From NCBI RefSeq assembly GCF_030817835.1, contig NZ_JAUSZR010000001.1, positions 3,100,001 through 3,164,000 of the forward strand: a DNA stretch of 64,000 bases, given 5' to 3'. This DNA is from Pseudarthrobacter sp. W1I19 (lineage in GTDB: Bacteria > Actinomycetota > Actinomycetes > Actinomycetales > Micrococcaceae). The translations under genes and the position numbers were made by a program. How positions within the stretch are numbered: the first letter of the stretch is position 1; the number at the start of each line of letters is the position of its first letter. Below the pieces are notes generated by a model that was given only the letters and a program-made list of their open reading frames with translations, was not told the origin of the DNA and did not search any database. Shown here piece after piece: positions 17,979 to 26,786 of this stretch.

Positions 17979-19088
17979 TCAGGACTTGGGGCTTTCCTTG
18001 GACTCAACCTTGAGCTTGCCGTCCACGATGTCCTTTTTGATCTGCTCCAGCTCGGACTTGAGCTCGGCGGGGACCTGCGAATCGAGATCGTGGAAAGGCG
18101 CTAATTGCACACCTTCGTTGGCCAGGGTGCCGACGTACGGCGTGTTGCTGAACTTGCCTTCCGTGTCATCCTTGACCACGGACTCTACGGCCTCGTCCAT
18201 CGTCTTTATGACGGAGGACAGCATGATGTCCTTGTAGTCAGGGGCGGTCAGGTAGCCGTCGGAGTCGACCCAGATCAGCTTGACGTCCTTGCCGGCGGCC
18301 TTGGCATCCTTCAGCGCCGCCCCCGCGCCCTTGCCTACCGGGCCTGCCACGGGCATCACGATATCGGCGCCCTGGTCCAGGAAGTTCTGGGTGACCTGCT
18401 TGCCCACGTCCTGCTTTTCGAAGTCGCCGGTGAACGTCCCGTCCTGGGCGTCCTTGTTCCAGCCAAGGAGCTGGACGTCCTTGCCCTTCTGCTCGTTGTA
18501 GTACTTCACGCCGTCAGCGAAGCCATCCATAAAGATGGTGACAGCGGGGATGTTCCTGCCACCGAAGGTGGCCACTTTCCCGGTTTTGGTGGTCCCCGCA
18601 GCCAGATAGCCGGCGAGGAACGCCGCCTGCGCGGTGTCGTAGATGATCGGCTTGACATTCGCGACCGGCGTGTCGTCTGCGAAGTCGATGATGGCGAAAT
18701 GCTTGTCGGGGTTGGCTTCTGCCTGCTGCTCCGTGGCGTCACCCAGCAGGAAGCCTACAGTGAGGGTGAGGTCGCAGCCGGCGGTGACCATGGCGCGCAG
18801 GTTCGGCTCGAAGTCGTTATTGGTCTTGGACTCGGCCTGGTTGACCTTGATCCCCAGGTCCTTCTCGGACTTTTTCAGGCCTTCGTAGGAGGACTGGTTG
18901 AAGGACTGGTCGTCGAATCCGCCCGAGTCGGAGACAATGCAGCCGGTGTAGTCGGTGGCACCGGCGGACGAAGTGCTTCCGGTTTCGGGGGCTGCGCCGC
19001 AGGCGGTCAACAGAAGGGCCGAGGCGCTGACGGTAGCCAGGCCGGCCATTGAACCGCGCTTGACGTGTGCACGCAGTGATGTCTTCAA
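17979..19088 (-). CDS. BMP-family nucleoside-binding lipoprotein
   Basis: 369 aa extracytoplasmic lipoprotein with lipobox LLTAC (Cys30). After a Ser/Thr-rich linker the Med/BMP fold begins: DSGGFDDQSFNQSSYEGL near 54-71, then VTAGCDLTLTVGF and PVAGPVGKGAGAA, typical of PnrA/BmpA purine-nucleoside receptors. Start is TTG 19088 with GGAGG 4 nt before it. It feeds nucleosides to the permeases and ATPase encoded downstream; cdd, deoA and add in the same run support nucleosides as ligand. Confidence 0.93.
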   Translation of the reverse strand: MKTSLRAHVKRGSMAGLATVSASALLLTACGAAPETGSTSSAGATDYTGCIVSDSGGFDDQSFNQSSYEGLKKSEKDLGIKVNQAESKTNNDFEPNLRAMVTAGCDLTLTVGFLLGDATEQQAEANPDKHFAIIDFADDTPVANVKPIIYDTAQAAFLAGYLAAGTTKTGKVATFGGRNIPAVTIFMDGFADGVKYYNEQKGKDVQLLGWNKDAQDGTFTGDFEKQDVGKQVTQNFLDQGADIVMPVAGPVGKGAGAALKDAKAAGKDVKLIWVDSDGYLTAPDYKDIMLSSVIKTMDEAVESVVKDDTEGKFSNTPYVGTLANEGVQLAPFHDLDSQVPAELKSELEQIKKDIVDGKLKVESKESPKS

Positions 19089-19289
19089 TTTTCCTCCAGG
19101 ATGAAGAGAGTGGCGCTACGGCTCGAATTCAATGAGTGTCCGTTTCTGCACTGAAATTCTGTTTTCACTGACGCCCGCAGCACTGCGCCGGAGCGCACTG
19201 ATGGCACCTACTTTAGTGGCCTGCGCCACGTCTCCGTAGCACACCCGGACCCCATCCCGGAGATTGTTTACAAGTTGTTACCAACCAGT

Positions 19290-19317
19290 AGGGGGCCGTA
19301 CCTCGGTGCGGCCCCCT
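19290..19317 (-). terminator. Probable terminator after the quinone reductase gene
   Basis: 9-bp stem (AGGGGGCCG with CGGCCCCCT, loop of 10) 27 nt past the stop; the following minus-strand run (ACTGGTTGG) is not strongly T-rich. Confidence 0.55.
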
Positions 19318-19343
19318 GCATCGTCCACCGGACCTGTAGAACG

Positions 19344-20360
19344 TCAGAGGCGGACCAGCATCTTGCCCGTGTTGGCGCCGTCCAGCAGGTCCATAAAGGC
19401 CCGGGGAGCGTTCTCGAGCCCGTCCACGATGGTCTCGTCGTAGCGGACAGTGCCGTCCGCGAGCCAGCCCTCCATCTTTTCGGCGAATTCCGCGGCGTGC
19501 TGCCGCTGGCCGCCCACCAGGAAGCCCTTAAGGGTGAGCTGCTTGCCGATGGCCAGCATCAAGTTGTGGGGTGCCGGCGTGGGTTCGGTGGAGTTGTACT
19601 GCGCAATGGCGCCGCACATCGCCACGCGTCCGCCAACGCTGAGCGTGGCCAGTGCCGCTTCCAGGTGCTCGCCACCCACATTGTCGAAGTAGACGTCGAT
19701 CCCGCCAGGGCCCGCGGCCTTCTGCAGCTGATCCAGGACAGGCCCGTCGTGGTAGTCGAAAGCGGCGTCAAAGCCCAGTTCCAGCAGCCGGGCCACCTTC
19801 GCGGGCGTGCCCGCGGAACCGATCACCCGGGATGCGCCCATGGCCTTGGCGATCTGGCCCACCAGCGAGCCCACGGCACCGGCGGCACCCGAGACGAAGA
19901 CGGCGTCACCCGGCGCAAACTCCGCAACCTTGAGCAGGCCGGCATAGGCCGTCAGCCCGGTCATGCCCAGCGCGCCCAGGAAAGCGGAGGCAGGTGCGAG
20001 GTCCGTGCGGGCAGGCGTCGCCGCGGCGGCATCCACCACTGCGTACTCCCGCCAGCCAAGGGTGTGCACCACCACGTCACCTTCCTGGTGGTGTTCTGAA
20101 CGGGACGCGGTCACCTCACCCACGGCGCCGCCGTCGAGCGCTTTGTCCAGCTTGAACGGCGCGGAGTAGGACTTGACGTCATTCATGCGCCCGCGCATGT
20201 AGGGATCCACCGACATAAAGAGGTTGCGGACCAGGACCTGGCCGTCCCGGAGTTCCGGCAGCGGCGACTCGGCAAGCCGGAAGTTCTCAGGAACCGGGCG
20301 GCCCGACGGTCGGGAGGCCAGCTGTATTTCGCGCGTGGCGACAGGAAGCGGCTGGCTCAT
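19344..20360 (-). CDS. NADP-dependent zinc-independent oxidoreductase (MDR superfamily)
   Basis: 338 aa medium-chain reductase of the leukotriene B4 12-hydroxydehydrogenase / curcumin reductase type, which reduce activated C=C bonds of enones with NADPH. Marks: MSVDPYMRGRM near 49-59, nucleotide-binding VSGAAGAVGSLVGQIAK near 156-172, and YFDNVGGEHLEA near 229-240. No catalytic zinc ligands. It overlaps the ohr stop by 4 nt, so it is part of the peroxide-response operon, which suggests detoxification of lipid peroxidation products (inference). Confidence 0.92.
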   Translation of the reverse strand: MSQPLPVATREIQLASRPSGRPVPENFRLAESPLPELRDGQVLVRNLFMSVDPYMRGRMNDVKSYSAPFKLDKALDGGAVGEVTASRSEHHQEGDVVVHTLGWREYAVVDAAAATPARTDLAPASAFLGALGMTGLTAYAGLLKVAEFAPGDAVFVSGAAGAVGSLVGQIAKAMGASRVIGSAGTPAKVARLLELGFDAAFDYHDGPVLDQLQKAAGPGGIDVYFDNVGGEHLEAALATLSVGGRVAMCGAIAQYNSTEPTPAPHNLMLAIGKQLTLKGFLVGGQRQHAAEFAEKMEGWLADGTVRYDETIVDGLENAPRAFMDLLDGANTGKMLVRL

Positions 20361-20785
20361 GCGGCGTACTCCAGGATCTTGATGTCCACTGTGATGTTTC
20401 CGCGGGTGGCATTGGAGTAAGGGCAGATCTCGTGGGCCTTTGCCACCAGTGCCTCAGCTGTGGCCAGGTCAAGCGCCGGAAGGGCGATCTCAAGTTCCGC
20501 GGCCAGCCCGAAACCCGCGGTGTCCAGCTGGCCAAGGTGGACCTTGGCCGCCACTGCGGAATCCGTCAGATCGGCACGTTCCTTGCGGCCCACCAGCCGC
20601 AGTGCGGAGTGGAAGCAGGCGGCATAGCCGGCAGCAAAAAGCTGTTCCGGGTTGGTGCCCTGCCCGGATCCGCCGAGCTCCACCGGGCTGGACAGCGTGA
20701 CGTCGAGTTTCCCGTCGTTGCTGCGTGCGGTGCCGTCGCGGCCTTCGCCCGAGGCAAGCGCCTCGGCAGTGTATAGGGGTTTCAC
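20357..20785 (-). CDS. ohr: Organic hydroperoxide resistance protein
   Basis: 142 aa OsmC/Ohr-family thiol peroxidase that reduces organic hydroperoxides. Both catalytic cysteines are present: YAACFHSAL near 55-63 and HEICPYSNATRGN near 117-129. Starts MKPLYTAEA, the standard Ohr N-terminus. It lies 37 nt after ohrR and overlaps the downstream reductase gene. Expression should rise when OhrR is oxidised at the operator upstream of ohrR. Confidence 0.96.
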   Translation of the reverse strand: MKPLYTAEALASGEGRDGTARSNDGKLDVTLSSPVELGGSGQGTNPEQLFAAGYAACFHSALRLVGRKERADLTDSAVAAKVHLGQLDTAGFGLAAELEIALPALDLATAEALVAKAHEICPYSNATRGNITVDIKILEYAA

Positions 20786-20822
20786 GGTGTGTCCGTCCTG
20801 TTGGGGGTTGAAATCTTCGGTG

Positions 20823-21257
20823 TCAGAGAGCGCTGTGCAGGGCAGCTGTCAGGCGGCCCAGGGTGTCGCGCAGCTGGTCAAGTTCTTCGGCTGTAAGCCC
20901 CGCGGCGTCCGCGAGCCGCTGCGGAATGGCGCCGGCGTTCCCGCTCAACTCCCGCCCGGCCGGTGTCAAGTGGATGGCCACACGCCGCTCGTCTTCTCCG
21001 GACCGGCGGCGTTCCACCAGCCCCAGGGACTCCAGGCGCTTCAGCAGCGGTGACAGGGTGCCCGAATCAAGGCCGAGCTCTTCGCCCAATTCCTTCACGC
21101 CCCGCGGCTCGCTTTCCCACAGCACCAGCATCACCAGGTATTGCGGATACGTCAGGCCCAGCTTTTCAAGGACAGGCCGGTAGACAGCGGTGGCGGCACG
21201 GGACGCCGAGTAAAGCGCAAAGCACACCTGGCGGTCCAGCCGTGGAGCATCAGTCAT
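20823..21257 (-). CDS. ohrR: MarR-family peroxide sensor OhrR
   Basis: 144 aa winged-helix repressor. The reactive cysteine of OhrR is at position 12 in RQVCFALYSASRA; the recognition region is LGLDSGTLSPLLKRLE near 71-86 and the wing has RRSGEDERRVAIHLT. I start at ATG 21257 because a -10 box TATGGT ends 6 nt upstream; the upstream in-frame ATG at 21290 would lie inside the operator. The mRNA is probably leaderless. OhrR is expected to repress itself, ohr and the reductase. Confidence 0.94.
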   Translation of the reverse strand: MTDAPRLDRQVCFALYSASRAATAVYRPVLEKLGLTYPQYLVMLVLWESEPRGVKELGEELGLDSGTLSPLLKRLESLGLVERRRSGEDERRVAIHLTPAGRELSGNAGAIPQRLADAAGLTAEELDQLRDTLGRLTAALHSAL

Positions 21258-21263
21258 GCAATA

Positions 21264-21298
21264 ACCATAGCGCGCAAGTAAGTTGTGCACAACTTACT
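21264..21298 (-). promoter_or_regulatory. ohrR promoter with 22-bp perfect palindromic operator
   Basis: A perfect 22-bp palindrome fills 21277-21298 (half-site AGTAAGTTGTG, then its exact complement). Reading the minus strand, TTGTGC (21292-21287) is the likely -35, 17 nt from the -10 TATGGT (21269-21264). The palindrome covers the -35, so repressor binding would block polymerase. OhrR sites in other bacteria are similar A/T-rich inverted repeats. Confidence 0.85.
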
Positions 21299-21358
21299 GC
21301 CTCCACCACGGGAAGGGATGGTCTTTATAGAGTGCGACGCCGGCGGGCGCGGCCGCTG

Positions 21359-22558
21359 CTACAGGTCCCGGATGGTGCGCAGCGCCGCAGCGGTGAGCAC
21401 CCGGATGCCAAGTCCCAGGGCGCGCTCGTCCAGGATGTAGTCGCCGCGGTGGAGATCGTACTCCTCGCCGCCGGGAGTTTTGGTGCCGAGCCGCATCATG
21501 GCGCCCGGAAGCTCCGCGAGGAACCAGGCGAAATCCTCCCCGCCCATGGACTGCGGGGTCAGCACCACGGCGCTTTCGCCGATTTCGGCACGCGCGGATG
21601 CCTCGATGATGGCTGTTTCGTGCTCCGAGTTCACCACAGGCGGCACTCCCCTGGTGTGCTCCAACCGCACGTCCACGCCGTACGGGGCAGCCACCTGGTG
21701 CACCACTTCGTCGAGCAGTTCACCCGCGGCGTGCCACGCCTCGCGGTCCAGGCAACGCATGGTCCCGGCCATGTAGCCGGTGCCGGGGATGGCGTTCGGA
21801 GCCGAACCGGCCGAGATCTGGCCCCACACCACTGAAACGCCGCTGCGGACATCCACCCGGCGGGACAGGACTGCCGGCACATTAACGGCGATCTGTGCCA
21901 GGGCGAACACCAGGTCCTCGGTCAGGTGCGGGCGCGAGGTGTGGCCGCCGCGGCCGGAGAGCTCGATCCGGATGGTGTCCGAGGCTGACGTGATGGCGCC
22001 GATGCGGGTACCAATCTTGCCTACCTCGATGCGCGGATCGCAGTGCAGGGCCAGGATGCGGGGAACCCCGTCCAGGACACCCTGCTCGATGCAGGAGTGC
22101 GCGCCGCCGGGCATGGTTTCTTCGGCAGGCTGGAAGATGATGCGGACGGTGGCGCCGAGCGGTTCGTCCTGGTGCATGCGGTGCAGCACCAGGGCGATGC
22201 CCAGCATGGTGGTGGTGTGGACGTCGTGGCCGCAGGCGTGCGTTACGCCATGGTTTTTCGAGGCGAAGGGCAGGCCCGTCTCCTCGATGATGGGCAGCGC
22301 ATCGATGTCTCCGCGCAGGGCAGTGGCGATGGGCCCCTCGCCCACATCTACGGTCAGTCCCGTGCCCTCCAGGCGGCGGGGGCGAAGGCCTGCGGCTTCG
22401 AGCCGCTCGGCCAGCTTGTCCGTGGTGCGGAATTCCTTGAACGACAGTTCCGGGTGCGCATGCAGGTCCCGGCGGAAATCGATCAGTTCCGGCAGGAGCG
22501 GCTCAAGCCAGGGTGCCACCAGCGCGGTGGGCTCGGCTTCCGTAGTGTAATTGCGCAC
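21359..22558 (-). CDS. M20-family amidohydrolase (hippurate hydrolase-like)
   Basis: 399 aa zinc peptidase-like amidohydrolase of family M20D, which cleaves N-acyl amino acids. Metal-binding motifs HACGHDVHTTTMLG near 107-120, QPAEETMPGGAH near 141-152 and SMGGEDFAWFL near 347-357 are intact. The start is GTG 22558; a -10 box TAGAGT ends 6 nt before it and there is no Shine-Dalgarno, so the mRNA is probably leaderless. Precise substrate not predictable. Confidence 0.93.
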   Translation of the reverse strand: MRNYTTEAEPTALVAPWLEPLLPELIDFRRDLHAHPELSFKEFRTTDKLAERLEAAGLRPRRLEGTGLTVDVGEGPIATALRGDIDALPIIEETGLPFASKNHGVTHACGHDVHTTTMLGIALVLHRMHQDEPLGATVRIIFQPAEETMPGGAHSCIEQGVLDGVPRILALHCDPRIEVGKIGTRIGAITSASDTIRIELSGRGGHTSRPHLTEDLVFALAQIAVNVPAVLSRRVDVRSGVSVVWGQISAGSAPNAIPGTGYMAGTMRCLDREAWHAAGELLDEVVHQVAAPYGVDVRLEHTRGVPPVVNSEHETAIIEASARAEIGESAVVLTPQSMGGEDFAWFLAELPGAMMRLGTKTPGGEEYDLHRGDYILDERALGLGIRVLTAAALRTIRDL

Positions 22559-22633
22559 TGCTTCACTCTAGCGAGGGTCACCGGATTACGGGCCATCGCG
22601 GTCCCCGCGTTACATCGCAGGGACCGCCACTGC

Positions 22634-23767
22634 CTAGAGAACGTCGGTGTCGCCGCTGGCTTTCAGGGCGTCGACGGCGGCCTTGACCCGCTGCGAGTTG
22701 GCCATGGTGGTCACCAGCAGGGCATCCGGGGTATCCACGATGACAACATCCTGGATACCGATCAGGGCGATGACACGCTTGGTGTCGGTCACCACCACGC
22801 CGCTGGAGTTCTCGGTGAACACGCGCGCGCCCTCACCAAGAACCGTAACGTCATCCACTTCCTTGGCACTGTTGAGCCGGCCCACGGAGGCGAAGTCGCC
22901 GACGTCGTCCCAGCGGAAGGAGCCGGGTACGACGGCGACGTCCCCGGCTTCGGCGGCAGGTTCGGCAACCGCATAGTCGATCGCGATCTTCGGCAGGGTG
23001 GGCCAGATCCGGGCAGTGACCTCGTCACGGGCAGGAGTGTCCCAGGCGCGGGCAATTTCCTGCAGGCCCTGGAACAGCTCGGGCTGGTTGGCCTCAAGGT
23101 GCTTGAGCAGGAGGGCAACGGGGGCTACGAACATGCCGGCGTTCCACACGTAGTTTCCGCTGTCCACGTACTGCTGGGCTACTTCCTCGTTCGGCTTTTC
23201 GACGAACTCCACCACGTCCTGGGCGCTGGGAGCGCCGTCAATGTGCAGGTCCTGGCCGGAACGGATGTACCCGAACCCCGTGGACGGGTGGGTGGGCTTG
23301 ATGCCGATGGTGACGATCTTGCCGGCGGCGGCGGTGTGGATCGCCTCACGGACTGCCTGCTGGAAGAGGTTGTCCGGGCTGATCACCTGGTCCGCGGCGA
23401 AGGAACCCATGATGGTGTCCGGATCCCGCTCGTGCAGGATGGCGGCGGCAAGCCCAATGGCGGCACCGGAATCCTTGGGTTCGGACTCAAGGACAAGGTC
23501 GCCGTCCTGGACTTCCGGAAGCTGGCGGCACACCGCGTCCCGGTGGGCCTGGCCGGTGACCACCAGCACCCGGGTTCCGGCCAGCGGGTGCAGCCGGTCA
23601 TAGGTGGCACGCAGCAATGTACTGCCCGAGCCGGTGAGATCGTGAAGGAACTTGGGAGCTGCGGCTCGCGACAGGGGCCAAAGGCGGGTCCCCACGCCGC
23701 CGGCCGGGATCACCGCAATGAAGCGGTCAAGGGGTGATACCGGGCTTGTCACTTTGTCTGTACTCAT
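22634..23767 (-). CDS. manC: Mannose-1-phosphate guanylyltransferase
   Basis: 377 aa GDP-mannose pyrophosphorylase joining mannose 1-phosphate and GTP, for wall and glycolipid mannosylation. The nucleotidyltransferase signature AGGVGTRLWPLSR is at 22-34, with Lys39 in AAPKF; FVEKPNEEVAQQY gives the sugar-phosphate loop. It is of the short ManC class without an isomerase domain. ATG 23767 is preceded by TTG at 23770; the ATG is preferred. It diverges from sdhC. Confidence 0.93.
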   Translation of the reverse strand: MSTDKVTSPVSPLDRFIAVIPAGGVGTRLWPLSRAAAPKFLHDLTGSGSTLLRATYDRLHPLAGTRVLVVTGQAHRDAVCRQLPEVQDGDLVLESEPKDSGAAIGLAAAILHERDPDTIMGSFAADQVISPDNLFQQAVREAIHTAAAGKIVTIGIKPTHPSTGFGYIRSGQDLHIDGAPSAQDVVEFVEKPNEEVAQQYVDSGNYVWNAGMFVAPVALLLKHLEANQPELFQGLQEIARAWDTPARDEVTARIWPTLPKIAIDYAVAEPAAEAGDVAVVPGSFRWDDVGDFASVGRLNSAKEVDDVTVLGEGARVFTENSSGVVVTDTKRVIALIGIQDVVIVDTPDALLVTTMANSQRVKAAVDALKASGDTDVL

Positions 23768-23914
23768 CAAGGCCTACTTTAGCCGACCGCCGGCCGGGGC
23801 CCCTTATGGGCCCTCGCGGCAGGCGCCCGGACTTCATCAGGACGCGCGATTGTGGTGTTTGTCTCATTAATCACGAAAATCCTTGCCGTTGTTGGGCACC
23901 AAGGAGTTCCTAAA

Positions 23915-23943
23915 TTGAATAAGCTGTGAGCGAAGCCTAGATT
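23915..23943 (+). promoter_or_regulatory. sdhCDAB promoter
   Basis: TTGAAT (23915-23920), a 17-nt spacer and TAGATT (23938-23943) form a good sigma-70-type promoter. It implies a 5' leader of about 80 nt before the sdhC GTG. Confidence 0.75.
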
Positions 23944-24031
23944 TAGGCCTGAGCTACGAGTGCTCTCGCAGCAGGCGTTCCCCCCGCGTGGATCTCATGC
24001 CAGCGCCGCTGTGTTGCAGGGAGGTTTATCA

Positions 24032-24412
24032 GTGCCGACAAAACCAGCTGGCACCTTGTACCGCGGCCGTGAAGGCATGTGGTCCTGGGTAGGACACCGT
24101 ATTACCGGTGTAGTGATCTTTTTCTTCTTGTTGGTCCACGTGTTGGACACCTCCTTGGTGCGAGTGTCTCCCGAGGCCTACACCGCGGTGATCGGTACCT
24201 ACAAGAACCCCCTCATGGCCCTGGGCGAGACCGGCCTTGTTGCGGCCATCGTCTTCCACGCCTTTAACGGCCTTCGCATCATTGCGGTGGACTTCTGGAA
24301 GAAGGGTGCCAAGTACCAGCGCCAGATGCTCTGGGCAGTGCTCGGACTCTGGGTGGTCACCATGGTCGCCTTCTCCATCCGCCACCTCTCCCTCGCGCTC
24401 GGAGGTCACTAA
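24032..24412 (+). CDS. sdhC: Succinate dehydrogenase cytochrome b556 subunit
   Basis: 126 aa membrane subunit of complex II, one of two anchoring the flavoprotein and iron-sulfur subunits. Three helices: WVGHRITGVVIFFFLLVHV (about 19-37) with the family SxxHRxTG-like segment, LVAAIVFHAFNGLRIIAVD (about 68-86) with a probable haem-ligand His, and AVLGLWVVTMVAFSI (about 102-116). The start is GTG 24032, 7 nt after AGGGAGG. Confidence 0.92.
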   Translation: MPTKPAGTLYRGREGMWSWVGHRITGVVIFFFLLVHVLDTSLVRVSPEAYTAVIGTYKNPLMALGETGLVAAIVFHAFNGLRIIAVDFWKKGAKYQRQMLWAVLGLWVVTMVAFSIRHLSLALGGH

Positions 24413-24415
24413 GCC

Positions 24416-24877
24416 ATGTCAGCAACGATTGAGAGCCCGCGCAGCGGGCGGATCGCACCCCAGTACCGCCGCACGGGCGGAAACCGTGGCAACTTCGAAA
24501 TGATCGCCTGGCTGTTCATGCGGCTCTCCGGCGTGGTGCTTGTGGTCCTGATCTTCGGCCACCTCTTTGTGAACCTCCTGGTGGGCGAAGGCGTCCACGC
24601 GATCGACTTCGGTTTTGTGGCCGGCAAGTGGGCCGATCCTTTCTGGCAGTTCTGGGACCTCGCCATGCTGTGGCTGGCCATGCTGCACGGCACCAACGGC
24701 GTGCGCACCATCATCAATGACTACGCCGAGAAGGACTCAACCCGCCGCTGGCTGAAGACGGTCCTCTACTCAGCCACTGTGGTCATCATTGTCCTGGGCA
24801 CCCTGGTGATCTTCACCTTCAACCCTTGCCCCGTCGTCGACGGCGTGCCCCTGCCTGGCGGCTTCTGCCCTGCCTAG
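24416..24877 (+). CDS. sdhD: Succinate dehydrogenase membrane anchor subunit
   Basis: 153 aa, second membrane anchor of complex II, with quinone and haem sites shared with SdhC. Three helices: WLFMRLSGVVLVVLIFGHL (about 30-48), FWDLAMLWLAMLHGTNGVR (about 79-97) with a conserved His-Gly, and a C-terminal helix (VLYSATVVIIVLGTLVIF, about 118-135). Starts 3 nt after sdhC. Confidence 0.92.
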   Translation: MSATIESPRSGRIAPQYRRTGGNRGNFEMIAWLFMRLSGVVLVVLIFGHLFVNLLVGEGVHAIDFGFVAGKWADPFWQFWDLAMLWLAMLHGTNGVRTIINDYAEKDSTRRWLKTVLYSATVVIIVLGTLVIFTFNPCPVVDGVPLPGGFCPA

Positions 24878-24892
24878 CACCGGCACCATCCC

Positions 24893-24917
24893 GGGCCCGC
24901 GGGTACAACCGCGGGCC
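24893..24917 (+). other. Hairpin between sdhD and sdhA
   Basis: A GC-rich 9-bp stem GGCCCGCGG with CCGCGGGCC around a short loop lies in the 108-nt gap between sdhD and sdhA, followed by TTGTGTTG. It could attenuate or stabilise one side of the operon transcript; the T run is too broken for a firm terminator call. Confidence 0.5.
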
Positions 24918-24985
24918 TTGTGTTGCGGAGCAGGCAACGCCCGCCCGTTGTTTTATTGCGAATTTTGAGAGAAAGAGCGTCTGGT

Positions 24986-26785
24986 ATGCAGGTCCATAAG
25001 TACGACGTCGTCATCGTCGGTGCCGGTGGCGCTGGCATGCGCGCCGCGATCGAATCCGGTCAACGCGCCCGCACAGCAGTACTGACCAAGCTCTACCCCA
25101 CCCGCTCGCACACAGGTGCGGCGCAGGGTGGCATGTGTGCTGCCCTGGCCAATGTCGAGGAAGACAACTGGGAGTGGCACACGTTCGACACCGTCAAGGG
25201 CGGTGACTACCTGGTGGACCAGGATGCCGCGGAGGTCATGGCCAAGGAAGCCATCGACGCCGTGCTCGACCTGGAAAAGATGGGCCTGCCGTTCAACCGC
25301 ACGCCCGAAGGACGGATTGACCAGCGCCGGTTCGGCGGCCACACCCGCGACCACGGCAAGGCCCCCGTCCGCCGCGCCTGCTACGCCGCAGACCGCACCG
25401 GCCACATGATCCTGCAGACGCTGTACCAAAACTGCGTCAAGCACAACGTTGAGTTCTACAACGAGTACTACGTCCTGGACCTGCTCACGGTCGAAGAGGA
25501 CGCCGTTCGCGAAGACGGCACGCCGTACAAGCAGAAGCGCGTTGCCGGCGTGGTCTCCTACGACCTCGCCTCGGGCGAACTGCACGTCTTCCAGGCCAAG
25601 TCCGTAGTGTTTGCCTCCGGCGGTGCCGGCAAGGTCTTCAAGACCACCTCCAACGCCCACACCCTCACCGGTGACGGCATGGGCATCGCCTTCCGCCGCG
25701 GTATCCCCCTGGAGGACATGGAGTTCTTCCAGTTCCACCCGACCGGCCTCGCCGGCCTGGGCATCCTCCTCTCCGAGGCCGCCCGCGGCGAAGGTGCCAT
25801 CCTCCGCAACTCGGAAGGTGAGCGCTTCATGGAGCGCTACGCCCCCACCATCAAGGACCTGGCCCCGCGCGACATTGTGGCCCGTTCCATGGCCAACGAG
25901 GTCCGTGAAGGCCGCGGCTGCGGCCCCAACAAGGACTACGTCCTCCTGGACCTCACGCACCTTGAGCCGGCCCACATCGATGCCAAGCTTCCGGACATCA
26001 CCGAGTTCGCCCGCACCTACCTGGGCGTGGAGCCCTACACGGAGCCCGTTCCCGTGTTCCCCACCGCGCACTACGCCATGGGCGGCATTCCCACGAACAT
26101 CACCACCGAGGTCCTGCAGGACAACGACACCGTAGTCCCCGGACTCTACGCGGCCGGCGAGGTTGCCTGCGTCTCCGTCCACGGCTCCAACCGCCTGGGC
26201 ACCAACTCGCTGCTGGACATCAACGTGTTCGGCAAGCGTGCCGGCATTGCCGCCGCCGAATACGCCAAGACGGCCGACTATGTGGAATTGCCGGAGAACC
26301 CGCTGGCGTACACCACCGAGCTGCTGGACATCGCCCGTAACGGCACCGGCGACGAAAAGGTGGCCCAGATCCGCAAGGAACTGCAGGACACCATGGACGC
26401 CAACATGCAGGTGTTCCGCACCGCGGACACCCTGAACCAGGTCCTGCGCGACATCGCCTCCTTCGAGGAGCGCTACAAACGCATCAACGTCCAGGACAAG
26501 GGGAAGCGCTTCAACCTTGACCTGCTCGAGGCCGTTGAACTCGGCTTCCTGCTGGAGCTGGCCAAGGTGATGACCGTGGCAGCCCTGCACCGTGAGGAAT
26601 CCCGCGGCGGACACTTCCGCGAGGATTTCCCGGAACGCGACGACGAGAAATTCATGAAGCACTCCATGGCGTACAAGGACGACCACGCCCCGGCAGACGG
26701 ATCGGCAGAAGCAATTGCCGGCATCCGCCTGGCCACCAAGCCGGTTGTCTTTACCCGCTACGAGCCGATGGTGAGGAAGTACTAA
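24986..26785 (+). CDS. sdhA: Succinate dehydrogenase flavoprotein subunit
   Basis: 599 aa catalytic subunit oxidising succinate to fumarate in the TCA cycle. FAD motif VVIVGAGGAGMRAA at 8-21; covalent FAD His42 in RSHTGAAQGG; active-site region HPTGLAGLGILLSEAARGEGA. The C-terminus R-E-S-R-G-G-H-F-R-E-D is typical. ATG 24986 (MQVHKYDV) follows GAGAGAAAGAG; an open frame upstream is not coding. Confidence 0.97.
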   Translation: MQVHKYDVVIVGAGGAGMRAAIESGQRARTAVLTKLYPTRSHTGAAQGGMCAALANVEEDNWEWHTFDTVKGGDYLVDQDAAEVMAKEAIDAVLDLEKMGLPFNRTPEGRIDQRRFGGHTRDHGKAPVRRACYAADRTGHMILQTLYQNCVKHNVEFYNEYYVLDLLTVEEDAVREDGTPYKQKRVAGVVSYDLASGELHVFQAKSVVFASGGAGKVFKTTSNAHTLTGDGMGIAFRRGIPLEDMEFFQFHPTGLAGLGILLSEAARGEGAILRNSEGERFMERYAPTIKDLAPRDIVARSMANEVREGRGCGPNKDYVLLDLTHLEPAHIDAKLPDITEFARTYLGVEPYTEPVPVFPTAHYAMGGIPTNITTEVLQDNDTVVPGLYAAGEVACVSVHGSNRLGTNSLLDINVFGKRAGIAAAEYAKTADYVELPENPLAYTTELLDIARNGTGDEKVAQIRKELQDTMDANMQVFRTADTLNQVLRDIASFEERYKRINVQDKGKRFNLDLLEAVELGFLLELAKVMTVAALHREESRGGHFREDFPERDDEKFMKHSMAYKDDHAPADGSAEAIAGIRLATKPVVFTRYEPMVRKY

Positions 26786-26786
26786 G

